Part shown: piece after piece, positions 1-6,662 of the stretch
Position numbering within the stretch: position 1 is the first letter of the stretch
How the letters are laid out: each line of letters begins with the position of its first letter
Source of the DNA: Acidobacteriota bacterium
Lineage (GTDB): Bacteria; Acidobacteriota; Terriglobia; Terriglobales; Acidobacteriaceae
Length of the DNA: 8,977 nucleotides
Assembly (NCBI GenBank): GCA_021798655.1
Contig: JAJZFE010000070.1
Location: 1-8,977 of the forward strand
Reading direction: 5' to 3'
Translations under genes and position numbers: made by a program
The notes under the pieces: model-generated
Seen by the model: the letters and a program-made list of their open reading frames with translations, nothing else
What the model was told of the DNA's origin: nothing
Database searches by the model: none

Positions 1-525
1 CCCGATCGTCACCGGCTGCACGTCCGCGCGCGTCATCCCGTTGAACTGCAGCAGCACGTCGAGCGCCTTCTCGCCATCGTCATGCAGCCCAATCGCCTTG
101 CCGCGCAGGCTCTTGATCGTCGTCAGCCCGGACGTCTTCAGCGTCAGCAGCGCGAACGGCGTGCTCTGCATCATCGTCGCAAACGCCTTCAACGGCGCGC
201 CCTTCGCGTCCGCAGCCAGCAGCTGGTCCGCCTCTGTAATGCCGATCCATCCGGCTGCATCGCCGGCGTGCTTTGCCACGGTGGCCACGCTCGGCGGGCC
301 GCTGCCATCGTCGGAGAGGATCGTCACCGCCAGGCCCTCGCCCGCGTAGTAGCCCTGCTGCTGCGCCACCAGGATGCCCGCAAACTGCGCGGTCGGCTTC
401 CAGTCCAGCTGCACCGTCAGCGGCGTGGCTGCACGCTGCGCAGCCAGCGGCATCGCCGCAACGCCCAGCCATACAAAGGCCAGGGACACAACACAGCCAA
501 TACGACGAACGATCGTGCGGTTCAC
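1..525 (-). CDS. ABC transporter substrate-binding protein, THI5/NMT1 (SsuA-like) family, N-terminal part
   Basis: The 175 codons in the window begin VNRTIVRRIGCVVSLAFVWL, a basic start plus hydrophobic stretch (about residues 8-29) that reads as a signal peptide. Then comes LTVQLDWKPTAQFAGILVA (36-54) and QQGYYAGEGL, the hallmark opening of THI5/NMT1-type periplasmic binding proteins that feed ABC importers of thiamine-pyrimidine precursors, sulfonates or nitrate-like solutes. WIGITEADQLLAA and SLRGKAIG fit the same fold. The C-terminal half lies beyond the left edge, so the ligand cannot be decided. The start is GTG at 525: a GGAG sits 5 bases upstream and an in-frame TGA closes the frame about 20 bases further up, with no ATG between. 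It follows the VUT transporter on the same strand after a 43-bp gap, so co-transcription is possible. No permease or ATPase gene is visible; they may lie to the left. Confidence 0.85.
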   Translation of the reverse strand, partial: MNRTIVRRIGCVVSLAFVWLGVAAMPLAAQRAATPLTVQLDWKPTAQFAGILVAQQQGYYAGEGLAVTILSDDGSGPPSVATVAKHAGDAAGWIGITEADQLLAADAKGAPLKAFATMMQSTPFALLTLKTSGLTTIKSLRGKAIGLHDDGEKALDVLLQFNGMTRADVQPVTIG

Positions 526-530
526 GTAAG

Positions 531-534
531 CTCC
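531..534 (-). promoter_or_regulatory. Ribosome binding site supporting a GTG start
   Basis: GGAG on the minus strand lies 5 bases before the GTG at 525. With the in-frame TGA just upstream, it fixes the start of the substrate-binding protein. Confidence 0.6.
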
Positions 535-568
535 AGAATGTGGGGATCAAATCGGTTTGAAGCAACCT

Positions 569-1303
569 CTACTGCACCCGCTCCACCTCTGCGCCTTTGT
601 TTTCGCTGAAGCGGAAGGGGTTGAAGTTCGTATGCGTATCGAACGTGTCGATATGTTCTGCGCGTTTCAAAAAGTTTACGACAACATAGGTCAGCGGCGT
701 CGCCACCACCTCGTACGTCACCTTCAGGATGTAGCCCGTCACAATAATCTCCACCATCTTGTGCGCCGTGAACGTGCCCACAAACGTCAGGAAGATCACC
801 AGGCTCGTATCCACAAACTGTCCCACCACGGTGGACCCCACGGTGCGCGTCCACAGCCAGCGCCCCTTGGTCATCAGCTTCAGCTTGGCCATCGTATAGC
901 TGTTCGCAAACTCGCCGGCCCAGAAGCTGATCAGGCTCGCCACCAGGATGCGCGGCAGAATCCCGAACACCGTCACGAACGCCTGCTGGTTTCTGAACTC
1001 CGGGTCCGGCGGCAGCGCAATCACCACCGCCGACACGGCATACAGCAGCGCCGTGCCGAAGAACCCCAGCCAGATCGCCCGCCGGCTCGCCGCATAGCCG
1101 TAGATCTCCGTAAAGATGTCCCCGAAGATATACGTGATCGGAAACAGCACCATCGCCCCCGACGTCGAGAACGCCGGGATCGCCAGAGGCCCCGCAATGT
1201 GGAACGGCCCCACGCGAAACACCTTCTGCGCCACCAGGTTGGCGACCAGCAGAATCACCACGAACGTCGTGGTCAAAGCATCCAGATACTTGTAGCGGCG
1301 CAT
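569..1303 (-). CDS. yhhQ: VUT-family queuosine precursor transporter (YhhQ/DUF165-like)
   Basis: This is a 244-residue hydrophobic membrane protein of the usual size for the VUT/DUF165 family. That family imports queuosine precursors (preQ0/preQ1 or queuine) for the tRNA wobble modification. About six membrane segments are visible, near residues 9-27, 48-66, 77-97, 112-132, 156-178 and 184-208. Family-typical motifs are FPITYIFGDIFTEIYGY (54-70, acidic residues D62 and E66), FWAGEFANSY (127-136) and GSTVVGQFVDTSLVI (156-170). The tail from about residue 215 is polar and presumably cytoplasmic. ATG at 1303 is the first possible start because an in-frame TAG lies one codon further upstream. The ribosome site is weak (GGTAGGG, too close), so a slightly later start is conceivable, but the opening RRYKYLDALTT matches the family's usual beginning. 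It is divergent from recA. Function follows from family knowledge and has not been shown for this protein. Confidence 0.88.
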   Translation of the reverse strand: MRRYKYLDALTTTFVVILLVANLVAQKVFRVGPFHIAGPLAIPAFSTSGAMVLFPITYIFGDIFTEIYGYAASRRAIWLGFFGTALLYAVSAVVIALPPDPEFRNQQAFVTVFGILPRILVASLISFWAGEFANSYTMAKLKLMTKGRWLWTRTVGSTVVGQFVDTSLVIFLTFVGTFTAHKMVEIIVTGYILKVTYEVVATPLTYVVVNFLKRAEHIDTFDTHTNFNPFRFSENKGAEVERVQ

Positions 1304-1346
1304 ACCCTACCAGCTTAACCCAGCGCTGTCCCAAATTGACCCAGCT

Positions 1347-1354
1347 TGTGCACA
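1347..1354. promoter_or_regulatory. Perfect 8-bp palindrome TGTGCACA in the recA / VUT divergent region
   Basis: TGTGCACA sits in the 145-bp spacer between the divergent VUT transporter and recA, upstream of the proposed recA -35 box. It could be a binding site for a regulator of either gene. An 8-bp palindrome is short enough to arise by chance, so this is a weak call. Confidence 0.2.
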
Positions 1355-1372
1355 GGCACTTTCGCCTTATTT

Positions 1373-1402
1373 TTGCTTTTCCGCGCGCCGGGATGCTAGT
1401 AT
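1373..1402 (+). promoter_or_regulatory. Predicted sigma-70-type promoter of recA
   Basis: TTGCTT (1373-1378, -35) and TAGTAT (1397-1402, -10) are separated by 18 bases and would start transcription near 1409, giving a leader of about 40 bases. Each box matches the bacterial consensus at four of six positions. A direct repeat CTAGTATC / CTAGTTC (1396-1403 and 1409-1415) overlaps the -10 box and the start region, where a LexA-type repressor could act. No standard SOS box (CTG-N10-CAG or GAAC-N4-GTTC) is present. Confidence 0.4.
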
Positions 1403-1448
1403 CGGTTTCTAGTTCAGGCGCACCCGCCGCTATAAGGAGACCCACCCC

Positions 1449-2537
<1,089 letters not shown>

Positions 2538-2564
2538 CCCACTTCACCTGCCTGCGAAACGAAC

Positions 2565-2594
2565 CAGCCGCGAGAGTTGCCTCTCTCGCGGCTG
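2565..2594 (+). terminator. Hairpin terminator between convergent recA and fucosidase genes
   Basis: A perfect 12-bp stem (CAGCCGCGAGAG at 2565-2576 pairing with CTCTCGCGGCTG at 2583-2594) encloses a 6-base loop, 27 bases after the recA stop. The trailing sequence is only mildly T-rich. The perfect stem could also act on transcripts of the convergent fucosidase gene from the other side. Confidence 0.8.
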
Positions 2595-2614
2595 TTCCGT
2601 CTGCAGCATCTTGA

Positions 2615-2648
2615 TTTGTCATTCCGCAGCGAAGCGGAGGAATCTGCA
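2615..2648 (+). repeat. 34-bp dispersed palindromic repeat, copy 1 (TTTGTCATTCC type)
   Basis: The element starts TTTGTCATTCCGCAGCGAAG and ends CGGAGGAATCTGCA. It is identical over all 34 bases to the copy at 4276-4309. It contains an imperfect inverted repeat (ATTCC...GGAAT outside, CCGC...GCGG inside), so it can fold into a hairpin. It starts 20 bases past the recA terminator stem and ends 22 bases before the last base of the convergent fucosidase gene. It resembles the short palindromic elements dispersed between genes in Terriglobia (recalled, not searched). Confidence 0.85.
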
Positions 2649-2670
2649 TCTCGACCCGGCACCTCCGCCA

Positions 2671-4233
2671 CTACGCCCCCAGCGGCATCGCCCCCACCAT
2701 CTTCAACCCATACGGCATCGCCCCATCCCCCGCAGGCACCGTCACAAACAACCCCTCGCTCGTCTGCCGAAACGCCAACGGCGCATCGGACCCAGCCAGC
2801 GTCACGCGCTCCACCTTCGCCGCACTCGCTGCGAGGCTCACGATCTTCGCCTCTCCGCCTGGACGCACATATCCAAACGCAAACAGCGCACCCTTCGCTG
2901 TTGTGAATCGAAAGTCCGCCTCACTCGGCGCAGGCATCTTCGCCCGCTGAACCCGAGGCCCCTCCACCGCCGTCGACCCGCCCTTCCAGTCGCCCGGCGC
3001 AGCCTCCGGCACCATCGGCCCCTCGCCCATCCTCACCCACGGCCTGGACCCATAGATGCCCTCGCCGTTCGTCTTCAGCCACGCACCCACCGCACGCAGC
3101 GCCTGCTGCTGCGCCTCCGGTATCGACCCGTCCCCCATCGGCGAGATGTTCAGCAGCAGGTTCCCGCCCATGCTCGCCATCTCCATCAGCTCGCGCACCA
3201 CGCTCTGCGCCGAGCGCACGTTCATGCCCTCGGTGTAGCCCCACGTGCTGCCCAGCGCATCATCGCACTGCCACCCGCCCGCATAGATCCACCGCGGCGC
3301 GCGCTGCGCCTTCTCGAAGTCCTTCACCGTGCCGAACAGGTACGCCTCGTCCTTGGTCGCCAGCGTCGCGCCCTTTCCCCACGCCGCCGCGCGGTTGTAG
3401 TAGTACGCCGCCGCCTGCAGCTTCACCGCGTCATACGCCCGCGTGTTCACGCCGTTGTCGAAGTAGATCATCTGCGGCTCGTACCGATCTACCAGCTCCT
3501 GCACCCGCGCCAGCCAGTCGCCCTGAAACGCCGCCGACGCATTCGAGTTGTTGAACTCCCCCGGCACCGGCGGCCCATAGAACCCCGCATACTTCGGGTC
3601 GAACTCATCGTTCTTCACGCCCTTCGCCGGGTACGCAAACGAGTCATGCTCCATCCGGTGGCTCGAACATCCGAAGATCAGGTTCTGCTTCCGCACCGCC
3701 TTCGCAAGCTCGCCCATCAGGTCGCGCTTCGGCCCCATCTTTCCCGCGCACCACGGCGTCAGGTCGCTGTCGTACATCGCAAACCCATCGTGATGCTCCG
3801 CCACCGGCACCACATACCGCGCGCCCGCACTGGCAAACAGCTCCGCCCAGGCCTCCGGCTCATACGCCTTCGCCGTCAACAGCGGGATAAAGTCCTTGTA
3901 CCCAAACCTGTCCGGCGACCCATAGTGCTCGGTGTGCCACTTCGCGTCGCTGGTATACATGTGCCGCTCGTACCACTCGTTTCCGTGCGCCGGTATCGAG
4001 TACAGCCCCCAGTGGATGAAGATTCCGAACTTCGCCTCGTTGAACCACGCCGGCACCGAGTAGTGGTCGCGCAGCGACTCCCACGTCGGCTCGAACGGCC
4101 CCGGAGCCATCGCCCTCGGCTTCGCATACGCATCAGCAGCCCCCGCCGGCGCGCCCGTCTGCGCCACCCCGCGTGTTCGCAACATCGCCGCCATCGCCAC
4201 GCCGCCGCCCAAAAAGCGTCTCCGCGAGATCAT
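2671..4233 (-). CDS. Alpha-L-fucosidase, glycoside hydrolase family 29, Tat-exported
   Basis: This 520-residue exported hydrolase should remove alpha-linked L-fucose from plant or microbial glycans with retention. The N-terminus MISRRRFLGGGVAMAAML carries the twin-arginine motif SRRRFL (3-8) and a hydrophobic stretch. The GH29 barrel follows: WFNEAKFGIFIHWGLYSIPA (63-82), GNEWY (84-88), the substrate-binding segment AEHHDGFAMYDS (145-156), and YEPQMIYFDNG (251-261), where D259 is the probable nucleophile. NLLLNISPMGDG closes the barrel, and about the last 120 residues look like a beta-rich C-terminal domain. An upstream ATG at 4272 is possible, but AGGAGA just before 4233 and the Tat signal immediately after it support 4233. 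The gene lies 93 bp downstream of the GH105-esterase gene on the same strand, so it may share its transcript. It is bracketed by two identical 34-bp direct repeats. Confidence 0.92.
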   Translation of the reverse strand: MISRRRFLGGGVAMAAMLRTRGVAQTGAPAGAADAYAKPRAMAPGPFEPTWESLRDHYSVPAWFNEAKFGIFIHWGLYSIPAHGNEWYERHMYTSDAKWHTEHYGSPDRFGYKDFIPLLTAKAYEPEAWAELFASAGARYVVPVAEHHDGFAMYDSDLTPWCAGKMGPKRDLMGELAKAVRKQNLIFGCSSHRMEHDSFAYPAKGVKNDEFDPKYAGFYGPPVPGEFNNSNASAAFQGDWLARVQELVDRYEPQMIYFDNGVNTRAYDAVKLQAAAYYYNRAAAWGKGATLATKDEAYLFGTVKDFEKAQRAPRWIYAGGWQCDDALGSTWGYTEGMNVRSAQSVVRELMEMASMGGNLLLNISPMGDGSIPEAQQQALRAVGAWLKTNGEGIYGSRPWVRMGEGPMVPEAAPGDWKGGSTAVEGPRVQRAKMPAPSEADFRFTTAKGALFAFGYVRPGGEAKIVSLAASAAKVERVTLAGSDAPLAFRQTSEGLFVTVPAGDGAMPYGLKMVGAMPLGA

Positions 4234-4237
4234 AGAG

Positions 4238-4243
4238 TCTCCT
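4238..4243 (-). promoter_or_regulatory. Ribosome binding site deciding the fucosidase start
   Basis: AGGAGA on the minus strand lies 4 bases before the ATG at 4233. No comparable site precedes the ATG at 4272, so the shorter protein, which begins directly with the Tat signal, is preferred. Confidence 0.75.
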
Positions 4244-4275
4244 GGGTCTGAACGTTGCTGCATACAATCCAAGGG

Positions 4276-4309
4276 TTTGTCATTCCGCAGCGAAGCGGAG
4301 GAATCTGCA
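4276..4309 (+). repeat. 34-bp dispersed palindromic repeat, copy 2
   Basis: This is a base-for-base match to the element at 2615-2648, in the same orientation. It lies in the 93-bp gap between the fucosidase start and the GH105-esterase stop. As RNA on the minus strand it would form a hairpin between the two coding regions, so it could tune or partly end read-through from the upstream gene. Confidence 0.85.
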
Positions 4310-4326
4310 GTTTCAAGCTCACAACA

Positions 4327-6327
4327 CTACTTCCCCTTGTACGCAGCCACCGCCACGCCCTTATCCGAAAAATCCATCCCCACCGGATCATGCTTCAGCG
4401 CCTTCAACCCGGCCACCACGCTCTCCGCATTCATCACCGCTCCCGCCGCCGTCGTATGCGTATGCGGATCGCCAAACAGCGGCTCCACCGCGGCCTCGCC
4501 CAGCGCATCGTACTTCCGCGCCGTGATCTCGTTCAGGTCGATGAACCCCACCTTCTCGCGCTTCGCCACCGCCTCTGCCCAGCCGCCATAGCTGTCCTTG
4601 CTGCGCACGATCTTCCCGTCCTTCCACGTCTTCCGCGGAATCAGCGAGCACACAATCGGCGTCACGCCCTTGGCCTTCGCCTCGCGCACCATATCGCTCT
4701 CGTACCACCCAAACGTATGCACGGTCTCCTGCTGCTTCATGATCGGGTTATCAATCACCTGCGTCTCTTCGCCCACGCCTGGCAGCGACGCCCGCGCGCG
4801 CGTCGGCTCATCCGGCTTGCCGCTGTCGTTATGCCCAAACTGCAGCAGCATCACGTCGCCCGGCTGCATCAGCGCCAGCGCCTCGGCCCAGTGCCCCTCC
4901 GTGATGTACGTCCGCGAGCTCCGCCCGCCGATCGCCTCATTCGCAATGTTCACCTTGTCGGTGTTGAAGTACGGTGCCAGCTCATCGCCCCAGCCCATCT
5001 GGTTATGCGCGCCATCGCCGTTGCCGTTGCGCACGGTCGAGTCGCCAATCAGCCAGATCGTCGGAATCCCCGGCCTCCGCTGCACCACCGGGATGTGCCG
5101 CGTCCGTCCCGGATCGGTACTCACCACCGCCGTCTTCGCCGCCATCGTCTTCAGCTCCGCCGCCGCCAGCAGGTATCCGCCCACGCCATACGTGTAGCTC
5201 GAACTCGGCGCATAGTACGCCGGCTCCGCGCCCGTCTGCTGAATGTCGCCCAGCCGCCCGTCCGCATACACATGCTGCAGAATCCCCGCCCACGCCTTCG
5301 CAATCACCGGCTCATACTTCGCGCGGTCCAGCACCCCGTGGTCCACGCCCCACGCCATCCCGTACACCATCAGCGCCGACCCCGAGATCTCCGGCTGAGG
5401 AAAGTCCTCGCCATCCAGCAGCGACGCCGGCCACAGCCCATCCGGCCTCTGCAGCTCCGTCACGCGCGCCGCCATCTCGCGCAGGTTCTGCTCGTAAAAC
5501 CCGCGATGCGGATCATCCGCCGGCAGGTAGTCCAGCGTCCGCGCAATCCCGCCCATCACCCAGCCCTCACCCCGCGACCAGAAGATCTTCTTCCCGTTCT
5601 TCGCGCGCTTCGGCTTGTAGCTCTCGTCGCGCGCGTACAGGTGCTCGTCCGCGTCCCACAGCGCCGCATACGTCTTCGCCCAGTTCGCGTTCAGGTAGTC
5701 GATGTACCTGTGGTCGCCCGTCGCCTTCGCCATCTCCGCCCACACCGGCGGCGCCATGAACAGCGCATCGCACCACCACCACGGAATCCGCGGATCATTC
5801 TCGCGCAGCGTCGGCAGCGCAATCACGCTCTCCAGCCCCGCCTGCGTCGGCGCAATCATCGCGCTGCTTTTCTTGCCGTCGTGCAGATACAGCTCCACGT
5901 ACGTCTGCCCCACGCTCTGGTCGTCCGCGTTCGGCATCTTGCTGCGCAGCTCGTAGTTGTACTTCTGCGCCATCGCCGCCATCGCGTCGCGGTACTTCGC
6001 ATCGCCGGTCGACTCGCTCGCCGCCATGAACCCCGAGTACAGCACGCTCCACGTCCATATCCGGTCGAAGTACGGCGCGGCCACCTGCAGCTGCCAGTCC
6101 GCCACCTTGCGCGTCGCCTTGTCGATCGCCTCCGGCGTCAGCGCCGGCGAAAGATCCGTCTGCACCGGCCCGGGGTCCGCCGGCGCATCGCCAAAGTGCC
6201 GCGAGATATCCTTGTCGATCCCCGCCTGCTGCTGCGCCGTCGGCTGCGGATACCCGTTCCCCTGCGCCACCGCACCCACCGCGCTCAACACCGCCGCACA
6301 CACCATCAGTCCGTTCCGCAGACGCAT
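4327..6327 (-). CDS. Secreted fusion: GH105 unsaturated rhamnogalacturonyl hydrolase + SGNH rhamnogalacturonan acetylesterase
   Basis: This 666-residue two-domain enzyme is predicted for pectin (rhamnogalacturonan I) breakdown. A signal peptide (MRLRNGLMVCAAVLSAVGAVAQ) is followed by a GH105 alpha/alpha-barrel (about 65-395). It contains PWWWCDALFMAPPVWAEMA, whose D187 is the likely acid/base residue by analogy to YteR, and WSRGEGWVMGGIARTLDYLP (250-269). GH105 removes the unsaturated uronic acid left by rhamnogalacturonan lyases. A linker (about 400-420) leads to an SGNH/GDSL esterase (422-645): IWLIGDSTVR with nucleophile S430, EAIGGRSSRT (464-473), QFGHND with N500, and a C-terminal GDPHTHTTAAGA (619-630). 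The His/Asp spacing there is unusual. ATG at 6327 is chosen because AAGGAG lies 6 bases upstream; ATGs at 6333, 6351 and 6420 have no such site. The codons are NNG-rich. It probably heads a transcript including the fucosidase. Confidence 0.92.
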   Translation of the reverse strand: MRLRNGLMVCAAVLSAVGAVAQGNGYPQPTAQQQAGIDKDISRHFGDAPADPGPVQTDLSPALTPEAIDKATRKVADWQLQVAAPYFDRIWTWSVLYSGFMAASESTGDAKYRDAMAAMAQKYNYELRSKMPNADDQSVGQTYVELYLHDGKKSSAMIAPTQAGLESVIALPTLRENDPRIPWWWCDALFMAPPVWAEMAKATGDHRYIDYLNANWAKTYAALWDADEHLYARDESYKPKRAKNGKKIFWSRGEGWVMGGIARTLDYLPADDPHRGFYEQNLREMAARVTELQRPDGLWPASLLDGEDFPQPEISGSALMVYGMAWGVDHGVLDRAKYEPVIAKAWAGILQHVYADGRLGDIQQTGAEPAYYAPSSSYTYGVGGYLLAAAELKTMAAKTAVVSTDPGRTRHIPVVQRRPGIPTIWLIGDSTVRNGNGDGAHNQMGWGDELAPYFNTDKVNIANEAIGGRSSRTYITEGHWAEALALMQPGDVMLLQFGHNDSGKPDEPTRARASLPGVGEETQVIDNPIMKQQETVHTFGWYESDMVREAKAKGVTPIVCSLIPRKTWKDGKIVRSKDSYGGWAEAVAKREKVGFIDLNEITARKYDALGEAAVEPLFGDPHTHTTAAGAVMNAESVVAGLKALKHDPVGMDFSDKGVAVAAYKGK

Positions 6328-6333
6328 CGCCAT

Positions 6334-6339
6334 CTCCTT
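6334..6339 (-). promoter_or_regulatory. Ribosome binding site deciding the GH105-esterase start
   Basis: AAGGAG lies 6 bases before the ATG at 6327 and directly abuts the ATG at 6333. This makes 6327 the functional start and places the signal peptide at the extreme N-terminus. Confidence 0.75.
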
Positions 6340-6356
6340 GGGCTTTCGCATCACAA

Positions 6357-6386
6357 ACTCTAAAAACCCCAGCCCACACATGTCAA
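6357..6386 (-). promoter_or_regulatory. Predicted sigma-70-type promoter of the GH105-esterase gene
   Basis: On the minus strand a consensus -35 box TTGACA (6386-6381) and a -10-like TAGAGT (6362-6357, four of six consensus bases) are 18 bases apart. Transcription would start near 6350, leaving a leader of about 23 bases with the ribosome site. The inverted repeat at 6385-6400 overlaps the upstream edge of the -35 box, so a bound protein there could block or assist polymerase. Confidence 0.5.
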
Positions 6387-6400
6387 ATAGAAAACTATTT
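6385..6400. promoter_or_regulatory. Inverted repeat AAATAG-N4-CTATTT, candidate operator
   Basis: A perfect 6-bp inverted repeat with a 4-base A/T spacer (AAATAG at 6385-6390, CTATTT at 6395-6400) stands out as AT-rich in a GC-rich locus. It abuts and overlaps by two bases the -35 box of the GH105-esterase promoter. The position and two-fold symmetry suit a dimeric transcription factor controlling the glycan genes. No regulator gene lies in the window. Confidence 0.4.
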
Positions 6401-6455
6401 CCACCCGGCAACACCGGCAAAACTGACGACTAGAGCCGTTCGCCATCAGGTACAG

Positions 6456-6517
6456 CTTGTCATTTCGACCGGAGGCTGCGCTTTTGCAGCCGGAGCGGAG
6501 AAACCCCCGCATTTGCA
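6456..6517 (+). repeat. Dispersed palindromic repeat, diverged copy 3 with embedded hairpin
   Basis: It begins CTTGTCATTTCGACCGGAG and continues to GGAGCGGAGAAACCCCCGC, sharing the TTGTCATT opening and a GCGGAG-AA block with the 34-bp elements. A perfect 6-bp stem (GGCTGC at 6474-6479, GCAGCC at 6486-6491) with loop GCTTTT is inserted in the middle. It has the same orientation as copies 1 and 2. Confidence 0.65.
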
Positions 6518-6649
6518 CCGCCTCATCCTTCTACACCTTCACGCAAACCGCCCGAACAACGGACAACTGAATCCCTCCCTCCACGCCCCCGAGCCACCGC
6601 TCTCTCCAGTACGCTACGATAGTTCTCGTTCGATACCGACGAGTATTTC

Positions 6650-6655
6650 AGGGAG
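6650..6655 (+). promoter_or_regulatory. Ribosome binding site deciding the epimerase start
   Basis: AGGGAG lies 7 bases before the ATG at 6663. The reading frame is open back to an ATG at 6513, but that region crosses the dispersed repeat and lacks a signal peptide, so 6663 is preferred. Confidence 0.7.
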
Positions 6656-6662
6656 ACGTTCC

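Larger units (their letters stand above)
6328..6662. other. 335-bp divergent intergenic region
   Basis: This spacer separates the minus-strand GH105-esterase gene from the plus-strand aldose epimerase. It holds the leader, promoter and candidate operator of the former, then a diverged dispersed repeat (6456-6517), then about 140 bp leading to the epimerase ribosome site. I see no convincing -35/-10 pair for the epimerase and no RNA gene or further coding region. Confidence 0.7.

Noticed and set aside
80..565. 161-codon minus-strand frame overlapping the binding-protein gene
   Set aside because: The frame starting with GTG at 525 gives a signal peptide and the THI5/NMT1 motif; this one gives none.
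1304..1370. preQ1 riboswitch ahead of the queuosine-precursor transporter
   Set aside because: I found no preQ1-type short stem with an A-rich tail pairing near the start codon.
522..1445. 307-codon minus-strand frame overlapping the VUT transporter
   Set aside because: It is out of frame with a clear six-helix VUT protein and has Gly/Arg/Cys-rich shadow composition.
4255..6363. 702-codon open frame on the plus strand opposite the GH105-esterase gene
   Set aside because: It has the same Arg/His/Pro-rich shadow composition and no start context; the minus-strand frame has two recognisable enzyme domains.
6513..6662. Longer N-terminus for the epimerase from the ATG at 6513
   Set aside because: The extension covers the tail of a dispersed repeat and the leader region, while 6663 has a good ribosome site and an immediate signal peptide.
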